Numbered from the stretch's first letter, positions 33,739 to 45,884 are shown. The stretch is DNA of 64,000 nt from Pleurodeles waltl (GCF_031143425.1 NC_090447.1:22851426-22915425); one strand, 5' to 3'. The notes: generated by a model from the sequence alone, not told the origin. A program made the numbers and translations.

Positions 33739-36449
33739 GCAAAGTTTTGTGAATAAATTACTTGAACTCAGATGTTTCATAGAGTACTTCTTTTCACCTT
33801 TACATACCTTATCAACTCAGCCACATCTCAGAAAGCATAACTAGACCACAAAAGATGTAAATAAATTAGGACCACAGTCTGGAACTAGAATCAACTACAC
33901 ACAATGCACTACTATATGAATGTGTAGGTTGAATGGAGGCATAGCCTGTTGCACTAATAGATTACAGTTCCACCCACATATCACACGTGTGTTTGGTTGA
34001 CATTTGACCGCAGCAACCCAGGAAAACATGTGAAGGCTGCTGTTCAGATGTTTGGCCTAGGTAGGACAAGAGTAGTCAGTACCTTCAACAGTAGGTCTGT
34101 GTCTGCTATGTAACAAATCAAGTCTGAATGTCACAATCAGAGGTGGCAACTTAAAACATACCCCTGAGTGGCACTCACATATATGACTAATAGAGAGTTA
34201 TATGCAGAGAACAGAACACCTGACATGTATTGTGCATGCAAGTCAAGCAATGTCAAAACATGTTACAAACCCTTGGCAAACTGTACATGTGATGAAGGAC
34301 ATAGACATGTGGAAACTTGCATGTTATATTCATAGCTGTCAGGAGTATTCACACAATCGAAATACACTCATAGTGCATGCAACAAAGGTTGGGGAATGTA
34401 GCTGCATGTGAGTGCTCATCTCAAACAAAGAAATGGAGAAGGACAGCTGTGACACCCTTTCACCTAACTTTTACATCCACTATGTGCAGGTCACCCAGAC
34501 ACTACAAACGTGATGTGACTGGTGTTCAGTGATGAATGAGGGGTCAGTCATCTCATCTTGCAAACACTGGAAATGTCATGGCAAATATTGCTTAGCCTGT
34601 AGAAGAAGCAATGTCTATTATTAAAGTTGACAATTATGATTTACTTTGATGTGTATGAATGAAGGGACAGTGAGGATCAGGAAGATGTTTACTAAGGGAA
34701 GTCTGCAGAAAGTGTGCTAGCACCATTGATCTAGAAGCATACATCACACAATCTGCCTTCAATGTGTGTGAACACTCACATATATTAAACAACAATGTTG
34801 CAATGTCACACCAGATACATATTCACACACATTGTATCGGACAGTACATATTCCAGTCACATTGCCAACAACTACAACTGTGTGCTTGGACCGCACAAAC
34901 AAGTGTGACAGAAGCAAGTGTCAAATGACACTATCTGTACCCTAGTCTGCAGATATGACCCGGTTCCACTATCTACCAATGACCTAACAATGCATCAGCG
35001 GAACAAATCTCACAGATGTAGACATAGTCATGTCAGTCCCTAGTAAATGATAAGACAAGTCCAACATAAACAACTTGTCAATCTCCAGTACATAATAGGA
35101 CAAGGCTGACATCAACAACCTAAAAGTCCCCAAAACATAGTTGGGCAAGGGACCACAATTGTGCAGTTGGATATCCGCAGTTGACTGTGCACTGCAGTGC
35201 TGAATTTGAACTTGAAGTGCCACCCCCCTCCTTATCCCCAGAGGAGGCTACATCCACTCTCGACACAGTCAGAGGCCTACCACATGTGCACAGTGCACTG
35301 TGCTGAAGGATACCACAGTCAACTAGTGCACACACCCATAGGGTTGTATAGACGTACAAAGTGCCACTAGGGCACTGATGATTAGCCTGTCATCACTGTG
35401 TGAAAAGCAGCCCTACCGTAGGGATTGTGTGCCAAAAAGGAAGTCTGGCAAAACAAAAGGGTGAGTAATTATTCAGTCAAAGTGTATGTGCTAACCAAAT
35501 TATCACTAAAATGTATCCCACATATCTCACTTAGGTGGTCCAGACTTGGTGTCGCCTATGGCTTTGCGCATGGACAAACGAGGACATTAACCATATGTCA
35601 TGGTGTCTGTTAAAAAACTACAATTCCAAATATTTTAAGTACAATACACATGTATCTACATAGGGGAACGTGTTAAACACTGATATGAGCACACAGCTTT
35701 GCTACAATGGTGCACAATTATCCATGATGAAAATGAAAATTTGTAGCAGTCACAGCCCTAAACACACCACTGTAGTAGGCATTGCTGATCAAACATGATA
35801 AACACTTTTCAGTCACTACCATATCACATACATTGTAACCATGACATGTGTCAGTACACCGTATCCAAGATATTGCATGCATGTATACATGTTTTGAATT
35901 ACATCATGATGTCTGGCCCTTGGGACACCCCAGAGTTTGTCACACACTTGAACTTCCATAGTTCTGGCTTAGCAGATCATAAACCAGGCCAAGTCACCAC
36001 CATCCCTAGGTAAATATTTGTAAGGGTATCATATGCATGAACATGTTTCACACAATGGCCAGCTATCATATGCTGTATGGTGAAACAAACAGTGGAAATT
36101 CTGAACTGACGTTGTGTTAGACCTACAACAGGAGTTCCATCACATATGTACACTCAAAATACACACATTGTACACATGTGAAAACATGAATGTGGGAAAA
36201 TGGGTCATACACATGCACATTTGCAGACAATATCAGTCCTCCCATGCATCCCACAGACCTACATTCATATGGAAACACATTTCTGTGTTTCCGGTACGAA
36301 ACATACAATGCATGCATCCATATTAAGCCAGTGTTCAAAATGAAAAACACATTGCACCTCAGCGTGACATTTAATACTGAATGCTCTGTCGCATTCCATC
36401 TAAAAATCACGCAAGCCCGTAATGCGTAAAGACAAAAAAACACATATAA
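33739..36449. other. Non-coding body of the Harbinger element (inferred)
   Basis: 2.7 kb rich in ACATGTG/CACACATG words with no recognisable ORF. The compositional style matches 37354-38882 and 44638-47202, which supports one original element now broken by insertions. This is inference. Confidence 0.35.
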
Positions 36450-37353
36450 GGGGTCATTATGACCCCGGCGGTGAGTGGTAATGTGGCGGTAGTACCGCCA
36501 ACAGGCTGGCGGTACATTATGAGAATGGTGGGTTGGCTGCAGCCAACCCGCCACTTCTCCACTCAGACCGCCATGGCGGTAGCAGCCGCTGGGCCGGAGA
36601 TATCAATCTTCAACCCTGCGGCCGCTATTGAACCACCGGCGGAATTATGAGCCAGCATACTGCCATGGAAAGCCATGACTGTAGGCCCTACCAGTGACAG
36701 GGAATTTCTTCTCTGTCACTGGTAGGAGGCTCACCCACCCCCCAAACACTTCCCAGATGCCCCCCACCCTCCTCCATCCACGCTCCCCCTTCCAATCCTT
36801 CACCCCCATACATGCACACACATGCAGACACGCACCACCCATACACCCACACACTCACACTAGCATACACATATTCATACACGTATACATCCGGTCATGC
36901 TCGCACACATCCGTACACACATTCACACTGACATGCAGACACGCATTCACATTTCCATTCTTACACGCCTTCACACACATGCATACACCTACGCAAACAA
37001 CACTACACACACAGATGCATTCACATACACACTCACACATTCATGCCCACAACCGCACACACACAACACCCCCACCCCATTCTCCCCTGTCGGAAGCCCA
37101 ACTTACCTTCATCCAGGTGGTCTTCCGGTAGGGATATGGCTGGCGGCGGTCTACTGGTGTGGCAGTGATGGTGGTAGCAGCATCACCTTACTACCATCCG
37201 CCAGTATGGCCACAGCCGGATTTCCGCCCTTCTTGTGGCGGAAGTTCGGCTATGGTCATAATCTGGCGGATGGATGGTAGCTGCGGTGACAGTCTTTTGG
37301 CGGCCGTCACCGCGGCAGTAGTGGTTTATACCGCCAATGTCATAATGTAGGCC
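36450..37353 (-). mobile_element. GGCGG-palindromic MITE (family G), complete
   Basis: 904 bp. Left end GGGGTCATTATGACCCCGG, right end CCGCCAATGTCATAATGTAG plus GCC, an imperfect inverted repeat. Contains ACCGCC/GGCGGT palindromes, the CCTACCAGTGACAGGGAA hairpin (36688-36727), a CA-rich core (36810-37070) and, on the minus strand, GGTAAGTTGGG near 37105. It is the reverse orientation of the copies at 8610 and 60942. It interrupts the Harbinger body between the transposase and the Myb-like ORF. Confidence 0.75.
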
Positions 37354-37854
37354 ATAGTCATTTCAAACAATCGCATATACGCAAATTGAAGTATCGCACC
37401 TGCGCAGTTAAACTAAAATGTTATGCCCTGTCAGCCATCCTTCCAAAAAATCATGCATGGCTGTCATGCGTAAAAAAAAAAACGAGGCAGGTCGTAAAAA
37501 TGTGACGCATACGCCCAGGAAGTGATGTAATAGAACGTCCTTGCTGCACACATGGAAAAATGAACTTACTTTCAATTTCCCTTTACAGTCTTTGTGTCTG
37601 TGCTTTGGGGAGGTTGTGTGGTGCTTGTGCTGGTGTGGAAAGTGGTTAGTTTTGAGTCTTTTGTGCTGTCTGTTGTCTGTGTCTTGTCACTAAAGTCTAA
37701 CTTGTTGTGTTTTTGTCATTTTGTGCTGGTACTGTCTGAGTATTGTGGGGTATTTGTCTATGTGTTAGATGCGTTTTTTGGGGTAGTTGTGGTTAGTTGG
37801 GGTATTTTTCTTTTTTTTGTGGGTTTTAGGGTTGCACTGGAACTTGTGTGCAAC

Positions 37855-38150
37855 ATGTCAGGGAAGGTAAGGACCAGAAGAATGACAGCTGGGACGGTTC
37901 ATATGGCTGGTCTGCCACTACCTCCCAAACATGGTGGCCATGGGTGGCCGTGTCATCATGGGGTACAAATCTGCGGCACGGAAGCTGCGCTGGGGCAAGA
38001 TGGTGTTCCAGTTGACCTGTATCTTCCCAGTACAACGGGTTCACAACCAGCTGAAGCACCAGTGGACAGTGGACAGACCTCATCTTCTGGGAACAGGACC
38101 TCCTGGATCACCTGGGAATTGAGGTTGGCAGAACTGTTGGTAAATGCGCC
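37855..38150 (+). pseudogene. Myb/SANT-like Harbinger DNA-binding protein, frameshifted
   Basis: PIF/Harbinger elements encode a second, Myb/SANT-like protein that helps bring the transposase to the termini. After a splice-acceptor-like TTTTTTTTGTGGGTTTTAG, an ATG at 37855 reads MSGKVRTRRMTAGT. A second frame gives AARKLRWGKMVFQ and HNQLKHQWT (about 37975-38060), and a third continues WTDLIFWEQDLLDHLGIEVG (38055-38115). QLKHQWTDL...DLLDHLGI has the look of the third Myb helix and the segment after it. The jump is explained by a 7-bp tandem duplication (TGGACAG twice, at about 38062-38075). The family call rests on this short match and on lying on the same strand downstream of the transposase. 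Confidence 0.45.
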
Positions 38151-38882
38151 GTAAATGTAGCTGAATCTTTTCTTGCATTTGCATGACTGTAGGCCATAGA
38201 GGTTACTTTACCATGTCATGACAAAGGTCAGGACTCCAAGTAGTGTGTCTGTACCAACCAGCTTCCATGAGAAGGGCAGCAATGCACCTTCAAGCTGACA
38301 AATGGCACATTCCTGTCTTTGCACCCTGTGTATCGCCTGAATAATTTGTAGTGTACCAAAGCAAACACACGTACCATGGTGCAAGAGCCATGCTTACCAG
38401 GCACTACTGTCCATGTCCATCAGGGTCTTTACCACTGTGGTATTTTGGTAGTAATGTGATGACATACATGATGCGGGAGTAAAGGGATTCATGGATGCGT
38501 GTGTTCCTTGAGTCATGTATGTGCAGAGTGACACAACAATGTGCTATGCTACTGATAATTGTCAGTGGACTGTCCTCTGCAAAACGTTACTTATGTACAT
38601 ATGTGCGTCAAATTGACATGTTATAGAGGGCACTTGGTCATTCCCTACCCTGACTCATCTAGATTAATCAGCTAAACATGTGGAATGTGTAACATGTTTC
38701 CATGGTGTTCTTTGTTCAACATTCACAGAGCTATGTCACATGTCATGTTTTGCAGGTGAACCTGTCCCCTAAACCATTGGTAAGGTTGCAAGATTTGCAG
38801 ACCCCGATGCTGCCGTAGGTGTTACTTTGTATGTGTAATGTGTAGTGCAAGGTTGTGTGTGAGGTTGTATGATATGTGTAAC
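38151..38882. other. Harbinger body, no recognised gene
   Basis: Non-coding; ends with GTAAC (38878-38882), the left target duplication of the following element. Confidence 0.35.
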
Positions 38883-41853
38883 TGTAGGAAAGTACCATCT
38901 TGCCCGGCATGCTACCCCCATATTTCACTGTATATATGTTGTTTTAGTGTATGTGTCACTGGGACCCTGCCAGCCAGGGCCCCAGTGCTCATAAGTGTGC
39001 CCTGTATGTGTTCCCTGTGTGATGACGAACTGTCTCACTGAGGCTCTGCTAATCAGAACCTCAGTGGTTATGCTCTCTCTGCTTTCTAAATTGTCACTAA
39101 CAGGCTAGTGACCAATTTCACCAATTCACATTGGCATACTGGAACACCCTTATAATTCCCTACTATATAGTACTGAGGTACCCAGGGTATTGGGGTTCCA
39201 GGAGATCCCTATGGGCTGCAGCATTTCTTTTGCCACCCATAGGGAGCTCTGACAATTCTTACACAGGCCTGCCACTGCAGCCTGAGTGAAATAACGTCCA
39301 CGTTATTTCACAGCCATTTACCACTGCACTTAAGTAACTTATAAGTCACCTGTGTGTCTAACCCTCACTTGGTGAAGGTTAGGTGCCAAGCTACTTAGTG
39401 TGTGGGCACCCTGGCGCTAGCCAAGGTGCTCCCACATTGTTCAGGGCAAATTCCCCGGAATTTGTGAGTGCGGGGACACCATTTCACGCGTGCACTATAC
39501 ATAGGTCACTACCTATGTATAGCGTCACAATGGTAACTTCGAACATGGCCATGTAACATGTCTAAGATCATGGAATTGTCAATTCCATGATATCCCGAGT
39601 CTCTAGCACAGACCCGGGTACTGCCAAACTACCTTTCCCGGGGTTTCACTGCAGCTGCTGCTGCCAACCCCTCAGACAGGTTTCTGCCCTCCTGGCGTCC
39701 AGCCAGGCCTGGCCCAGGAAGGCAGAACAAAGGACTTCCTCAGAGAGAGGGTGTTACACCCTCTCCCTTTGGAAAAAGGTGTCAGGGCTGGGGAGGAGTA
39801 GCCTCCCCCAGCCTCTGGAAATGCTTTGATGGGCACAGATGGTGCCCATCTCTGCATCTCTGCATAAGCCAGTCTACACCGGTTCAGGGATCCCCCAGCC
39901 CTGCTCTGGCGCGAAACTGGACAAAGGAAAGGGGAGTGACCACTCCCCTGACCTGCACCTCCCAGGGGAGGTGCCCAGAGCTCCTCCAGTGTGCTCCAGA
40001 CATCTGCCATCTTGGAAACAGAGGTGTTGCTGGCACACTGGACTGCTCTGAGTGGCCAGGGCCAGCAGGTGACGTCAGAGACTCCTTCTGATAGGCTCTT
40101 ACCTGTGTTCCTAGCCTATCCTCCTTCCTAGGTAGCCAAACCTCCTTTTCTGGCTATTTAGGGTCTCTGCTTTGGGGAATTCTTCAGATACCGAATGCAA
40201 TAGCTCACCAGACTTCCTCTGCATCTCCCTCTTCACCTTCTGCCAAAGGATCGACCGCTGACTGCTCAGGACGCCTTCAAACCGCAACAAAGTAGCAAAG
40301 ACGACTACTGCAACCTTGTATCGCTTCATCCTGCCGGCTTTCTCACCTGTTTCCTGGTGGTGCATGCTCTGGGGGTAGCCTGCCACCTTCTTGCACCAGG
40401 AGCTCTGAAGAAATCTCCCATGGGTCGACGTAATCTTCCCCCTGCAACCGCAGGCAACAAGATACTGCATCACCGGTCCTCTGGGGCCCCTCTCAGCACG
40501 ACGAGCATGGTCCCTGGAATTCAGCAACTCTGTCCAAGTGACTCCCACAGTCCAGTGACTCTTCAGTCCAAGTTTGGTGGAGGTAAGTCCTTGCCTCCCC
40601 ACGCTAGACTGCATTGCTGGGTACCACGTGATTTGCAGCTGCTCCGGCTCCTGTGCAATCTTCCAGGATTTCCTTTGTGCACAGCCAAGCCTGGGTCCCG
40701 GACACTCTAACCTGCAGTGCACAACCTTCTGAGTTGTTCTCCGGCGTCGTGGGACTCCCTTTTGTGACTTCGTGTGGACTCCGGTTCACTCCTATTCTAA
40801 GTGCCTGATCCGGTAATTCTGTGGGTCCTGCCTGCTTCTGTGAGGGCTCCCTGACTAGCTGGGTGCCCCCTCTGTCTCCTCTTCCAAGTAGCGACATCCT
40901 GGTCCCTCCTGGGCCACAGCAGCATCCAAAAACCCTAACCGCAACCCTTGCAGCTAGCAAGGCTTGTTTGCGGTCTTTCTGCATGGGATCACTTCTGCAA
41001 GCTTCTTCACGACGTGGGACATCCATCCTCCAAAGGGGAAGTTCCTAGTCCTCTTCGTTCTTGCAGAACACAAAGCTTCTTCCATCCGGTGGCAGCTTCC
41101 TTGCACCCTCAGCTGGCATTTCCTGGGCATCTGCCCACTCTCAACACTGTCACGACTCCTGGACTTGGTCCCCTAGTCTTACAGGTACTCAGGTCTGGAA
41201 ATCCACTGTTGTTGCTTTGCTGGTGTTGGTCTTCCTTGCAGAATCCCCCTATCACGACTTCTGTGCTCTCTGGGGGTTATAGGTGCACTTTACATCTACT
41301 TTTCAGGGTCTTGGGGTGGGCTATTTTTCTAACCCTCACTGTTTTCTTACAGTCCCAGCGACCCTCTACAAGCTCACATAGGTTTGGGGTCCATTCGTGG
41401 TTCGCATTCCACTTTTGGAGTATATGGTTTGTGTTGCCCCTATACCTATGTGCTCCTATTGCAATCTACTGTAACTTCACATTGCTTGCATTACTTCCTT
41501 TTGCTATTACTGCATATTTTTGGTATTGTGTACATATATCTTGTGTGTATTTGGCATCCTCATACTGAGGGTACTCACTGAGATACTTTAGGCATATTTT
41601 CATAAAAATAAAGTAACTTTATTTTTAGTATATCTGTGTATTGTGTTTTCTTATGATATTGTGCATATGACACCAGTGGTATAGTAGGAGCTTTGCATGT
41701 CTCCTAGTTCAGCCTAAGCTGCTCTGCTATAGCTACCTTCTATCAGCCTAAGCTGCTAGAAAGACCTCTTCTACACTAATAAGGGATAACTGGACCTAGT
41801 ACAAAGTGTAAGTACCCCTTGGTACCCACTACAAGACAGGCCAGCCTCCTACA
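38883..41853 (+). mobile_element. LTR-like element, family A (subfamily A2), complete
   Basis: 2,971 bp from TGTAGGAAAGTACCATC to CCAGCCTCCTACA, flanked by GTAAC and GTAAT (one mismatch in 5). GGCTATTTAGGGTCTCTG near 40150 is shared with all family members (19370, 2565 reversed). CATAAAAATAAAGTAACTTT near 41603 provides AATAAA about 245 bp before the end. Ends, 5-bp duplication and an internal poly(A) signal are what a very long LTR would show. No coding sequence and no internal domain were found, so solo LTR or LARD-type derivative are both possible. Confidence 0.75.
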
Positions 41854-43935
41854 GTAATGACATGTTAAAATGGCACGTGTGGCAATGAGGACACTGTTAG
41901 AAATGGGGGTCCCTGGTTAGCAGTCAGTTTTAACTCTGTCCAAGCAGGGACCCTCATTCTAGTCAGGGCAATGGAGATACACATTTAGATACCCCCTGGT
42001 AACCCCCTTGGTAGCTTGGCACAAGCAGTCAGGCCTATCTCAAAGGCAATGTGTAAAGTATTTGTACCAACACACACAGTAATACAGTGAAAACACTACA
42101 AAATGGACAACAGACCAGTTTAGAAAAATAGCCAATATTTATCTAAATCAAACAAGACTGAAATGACAAAAATCCAACATACACAAGTAAAGTTACGTAT
42201 TTTCAAAATAATAGATTCTTACCCCATAGAAAACAATGGAAATGTGGTTATTACACAAAGTGCCTGGTTTGCGTAAAAAATAAAGCCATCTGGGCGACCG
42301 TGCATTGGACAAGTCAGCGTTGCATCGTTTTCTCACTCGCAAGTGAGTGAGGCTGTGGGTCGTTTTCCAGATGGGGCACCTCCGGTCTGGGCAGGATTAC
42401 GTTGATTTTGATGCCCAGTGATGATGTGTAAGAAATCCGGCCGCACAGTGATGGAAAACCATGCTGCATGGGGTTTGCATCATATTCAGCAGCTGCAAGT
42501 GGGTGTTGCACCATTTCTTCAGCCGCGATGCAGGTGTTGCATCGATTTTCCAGCTGCAATGCAGGTGGTGCGTTTATTTCATCCGCAAGGCAGGTGGTGC
42601 GTCATTTTTACAGCTGCGTTGCAGGTGGTGTGTTGAAATGTTCCCCGCACTGCTTCCTGTGCGCGGATTTTCAGTCCTTGTTCTACCAGCTTCACCTTTC
42701 AAGGGCCCAGGGACTGTATAGGGCACCACTTGGCAGGGCAGGACTCTCATCAGAGAGTCAAGGGGCTGGCAGAGGAAGTCTTTGATGGCCCTGAGACTTT
42801 CAAGCAGGAGGCAAACTCAGTCCAAGCTCTTGGAGATACTTCACAAGCAGGAACATACCACAAAGTCCAGTCTTTGTCTTCTTTCAGGCAGAAGCACCAA
42901 CTGCAGGCCAACCCAGCAAAGCACAGTCACAGACATAGGCATAGGGGCAGTACTCCTCCTCCAGCTCTTCTCCTTGGCAGAGGTTCCTCTTGGTTCCAGA
43001 AGTAATCTAAAAATCCGGAATTTTGGGTCCACTACTTTCTGCATTTGAAATAGGCAAACTTCAAATGAAAGTCTCTGTTGTTCACAAGATCCTGCCTTGG
43101 CCAGGCCTGACGGCAGGGGGTTGGAGACTGCATTGTGTGACAGCAGGTACAGCCCATTCAGGTGTAAGTTACCAATCCTCCCTCCACTCTAGCCCAGATG
43201 GCCCACCAGGATCTGCAGGCTTAACACCATCTCCCTTTGTGTCACTGTCTAAAGGGGATTCACAAACAGCCCAGCTGTCAGTCTGACCCAGACAGTGAAT
43301 ACACAAGCAGGCAGAGTCACAGAATGGTTTAAGCAAGAAAATGACCACTTTCTAAAAGTCACATTTTCAAACAGACAATTTAAAAACAACTTTACCAAAC
43401 AATGTATTTTTAAATTGTGAGTTTAGAGACCCCAAGCTCCAAATCTCTATCTGCTCCCACAGGGATACTACACTTAAAAGATATTTAAAGGCAGCCCCCA
43501 TGTTAACCTGTGAGAGTAATAGGCCTTGCAACAGCAAAATATTTGGCAGCATTTCACTATTAGGACATGTAAAACACATCAGTACATGTTTCACCTTTAA
43601 CATACAATGCACCCTGCCCAAGGGGCTCCATAGGACCTACCTTAGGGGTGCCTTACATGTATAAAAAGGGAAGGTTTGGGCCTGGCAAATGAGTACACTT
43701 GCCAGGTCGAATCAGCATTTTAAAACTGCACACACAGACACTGCAGTGGCAGGTCTGAGCCATGTTTACAGGGCTACTCGTGTGGGTGGCACAACCAGTG
43801 CTGCAGACCCACTAGCAAAAAGAACAGTTGATGGATGGAATGCAGAACAAATCAAACATTCACCCCAGTCACAGATCGGGGTTTAATCCATCAGTTTTTT
43901 TGCTCACCATGCCATTCCAGTTTGGACCCAACCAT

Positions 43936-43943
43936 ATGCAAAT
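43936..43943. promoter_or_regulatory. Octamer motif, unit 1
   Basis: ATGCAAAT, the consensus bound by Oct-1 in distal elements of snRNA promoters. The identical octamer recurs 323 bp away. Its role as a promoter element here is inferred from newt satellite 2. Confidence 0.55.
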
Positions 43944-44022
43944 CAGTCTTGACCCTGTTCCCCGTGGGAACAGTCCATCCCAAACTGCCAGACAAGGTTC
44001 TCCCTGGACCAGAAACAAGCAT

Positions 44023-44061
44023 CCTGGGACCGGTTTCAGGGTATCACCCCTCTTCAGCCAG
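44023..44061 (-). ncRNA. Hammerhead ribozyme 1
   Basis: Minus strand order: CTGG (stem I), CTGAAGA (conserved core), GGGGTGATACCCT (stem II and loop, one G-U pair), GAA, ACCGGT (stem III, self-complementary), C (cleavage nucleotide, complement of 44028), CCAG (stem I). All invariant hammerhead positions are present. Stem III has no room for a loop in a monomer, which suggests cleavage as a dimer, as described for newt satellite 2. Confidence 0.85.
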
Positions 44062-44258
44062 TCTAGCTTGAATCTGGTGGCATAGTGAGCACGGGACCCA
44101 CGTCTGGGCATACCCTTCCCACTTGGGGCAACAAATGCAAAAAGAATAGTTGATGGACGGAATGCAGAACAAATCAAACATTCATCCCCAGTCACAGATC
44201 TGGGTTTCATCAATCAGTTTTTTTGCTCACCATGATATTCCAGTTTGGACCCAACCAT

Positions 44259-44266
44259 ATGCAAAT
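44259..44266. promoter_or_regulatory. Octamer motif, unit 2
   Basis: Second ATGCAAAT in the same position of the second unit, within a longer conserved stretch (CCAACCATATGCAAATCAGT). Confidence 0.55.
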
Positions 44267-44345
44267 CAGTCTTGACCCTGTTCCCCGTGGAAACAGTCCA
44301 GCCCGAACTGCCAGACCAGGCCCTCCCTGGACCAGAAACAAATAT

Positions 44346-44385
44346 CCTGGAACCGGTTTCGGGGTATCACCCCTCTTCAGCCAGG
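44346..44385 (-). ncRNA. Hammerhead ribozyme 2
   Basis: Same fold 323 bp away: CCTGG, CTGAAGA, GGGGTGATACCCC (perfect 4-bp stem II with a TGATA loop), GAA, ACCGGT, then T as the cleavage nucleotide (complement of 44351) and CCAGG. Stem I is 5 bp. The change from C to T at the cleavage position is allowed by the NUH rule but usually slows cleavage. Confidence 0.82.
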
Positions 44386-44637
44386 CTAGCTTGAATCTAG
44401 TAGCGTTTGGCCCTGGGCACCTCTAGTGCACTTTACTGTGGACATACTAGTAAATCAAATATGCCAATCAGGGATAAGCCAATTACACATACAATTTACA
44501 CAGGGAGCACTTGCACTTTAGCACTGGTCAGCATTGTTAAAGTGCCCAGAGGACCAAAAACAGCAAAAACGGTATCCAGCATACAGTCAAAACATGGGAA
44601 GCAGAGGCAAAAAAGACATGGAAGACCACACCAAGGA

Positions 44638-45465
44638 TGCCATTATCCATCCTTGGATATTGACAGTATCTTTGATGTCATGTTGAGGATGTGGAGTACA
44701 ACAAATTGATGCACTGATGGCAACATGTGCTGCAAGGGCTTGTGATTTTTGGAAAAGGTATTTATGCTTACAAACACAGTGCTGTCAGTCAAGACATGTT
44801 GCAGAAGTACTGGGTTTGAAAATATGTATGGATGTTCACTACATTTTGGTCACATCATATGTTACTGCACTGTGTGCTACATGTAGCACACAGTTACTCT
44901 GGGCACGTTATGACTAAGTCCATGTGAAGAGGTCACCAAGGGGCTTATCAATGAGCCACGAGCGCCACAGGTGCTTCACTACTCTTTACTAACAAAGTGA
45001 TGCACCGGCCACACAAGGAGCCTTTTGAGAAGTCCCATAGTTAGTTGAGTCCACATTGAAGTTGGAGGCCTTGTTCTGATGAGTGTGGTACATGTCTATG
45101 GATCAAAACAAAAATATGTATGCAGAGGGACATACATGAGCTACCCAGCATGATGAGTGCGACCAAGCATGGTCACATTAGTGGTGTATGGGATGTGCAT
45201 AGTGAATGTATATCTGGTACACAGGAGATGTTACAAGCTTATGCACTGATAGTGTGCAACATTGGTTAGCCTTCATACCTGGGACATGAACAATATATTG
45301 AAGATAGTTGTGATGCATAATTGTTTCGACTTTGGCCCTGATGAAGTGTTGTGAGTTGTGCTGGACCGCATGTTATCTGACGATGCTGTTTCCATTGCGT
45401 GCTTATTCTTCCTCTTCCCAACATAGATTTTGATTACATGTTTCCTTCATGTTTTAGCGGCCACA
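44638..45465. other. Harbinger body, no recognised gene
   Basis: Non-coding stretch. It ends in a pyrimidine-rich, acceptor-like TTTCCTTCATGTTTTAG directly before the small ORF at 45466. Confidence 0.35.
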
Positions 45466-45884
45466 ATGAATCCAGCACAGAAGCGAGCTTTTGAAAAAAG
45501 AACAGAACAATACAGGCACATCCGTGCTGTCAAGAAAGGGTACTGAAGGATGGCCAGAAGGTATTAGAGTAAGAAAGCATCAAGGTCCTGTCGGGCATTT
45601 CCTCATGGAGGACCGGCCAAACTGGCTGCAACCAGCACCCACACAAGTTCCAAGTTGAAGCAGAAGGAGAGGAGTGAATCTGCAGGTTCCACCCCCTCAC
45701 ATCTACAGCCCCTACTCCAGCACAATCACATCCTCAGCCAAGACCAGCAATCACAGCCCCTATATTTGAACAGGAAATGCGGAAGGATATGGCAAACCTA
45801 AAGTTGAGGATGGACAAACTGGAGGCAAAAACAAATAAGATGTACATGATGCTGTCATACATCAAGAAGGTGACGAGGCACTGA
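45466..45884 (+). pseudogene. Small ORF with C-terminal coiled coil, broken
   Basis: Starts MNPAQKRAFEKRTEQYRHIR (ATG 45466) and stops after 26 codons. A different frame at 45765-45884 ends FEQEMRKDMANLKLRMDKLE, then a short segment ending YIKKVTRH and TGA. The latter has heptad-like spacing of hydrophobic residues (M, L, L, M, L), so a coiled coil is likely. The middle is proline/serine/glutamine-rich (45680-45760). An acceptor-like site precedes the ATG. It may be the end of the Myb-like protein or a third Harbinger ORF. I do not recognise a named family. Confidence 0.35.

Larger units (their letters stand above)
43816..44396 (-). mobile_element. Dimeric hammerhead repeat (newt satellite-2-like / retrozyme)
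   Basis: Two head-to-tail copies of a 322-323-bp unit (the second one partial, about 258 bp) between 4-bp duplications CTAG (43812-43815, 44397-44400). The equivalent site in the family C copy near 55266 is uninterrupted, which gives an empty site. Both units contain, on the minus strand, a complete hammerhead core, and both contain an ATGCAAAT octamer. Newt satellite 2 is a ~330-bp repeat transcribed from snRNA-type promoter elements and self-cleaved by a hammerhead. Animal retrozymes are dimeric hammerhead units spread by retrotransposition of their RNA. The unit length, the octamer, the ribozymes and the isolated dimer all fit. No ORF is expected. Confidence 0.85.
41895..44637 (-). mobile_element. 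Family C LTR-like element, minus copy, carrying a retrozyme
   Basis: Starts TGTTAGAAATGGGGGTCCC at 41895 (preceded by GACAC) and follows, in reverse, the complete copy at 55013-57146 to about 44637 (GACCACACCAAGGATG), where similarity stops. No second target duplication was found, so the sense 5' end is probably lost. Compared with the other copy it contains an extra 581-bp tandem insert at 43816-44396. CpG sites prominent in the other copy are largely decayed here. No gene is called. Confidence 0.7.

Noticed and set aside
36790..37080. ORF of about 145 codons with His/Thr repeats
   Set aside because: Covers the CA-rich core and hairpin of a family G MITE. Not conserved in the other copies.
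37594..37850. Val/Leu-rich N-terminal extension before MSGK as a membrane protein
   Set aside because: A T/G-rich tract ending in an acceptor-like TTTTAG. More likely intron or leader upstream of the Myb-like segment.
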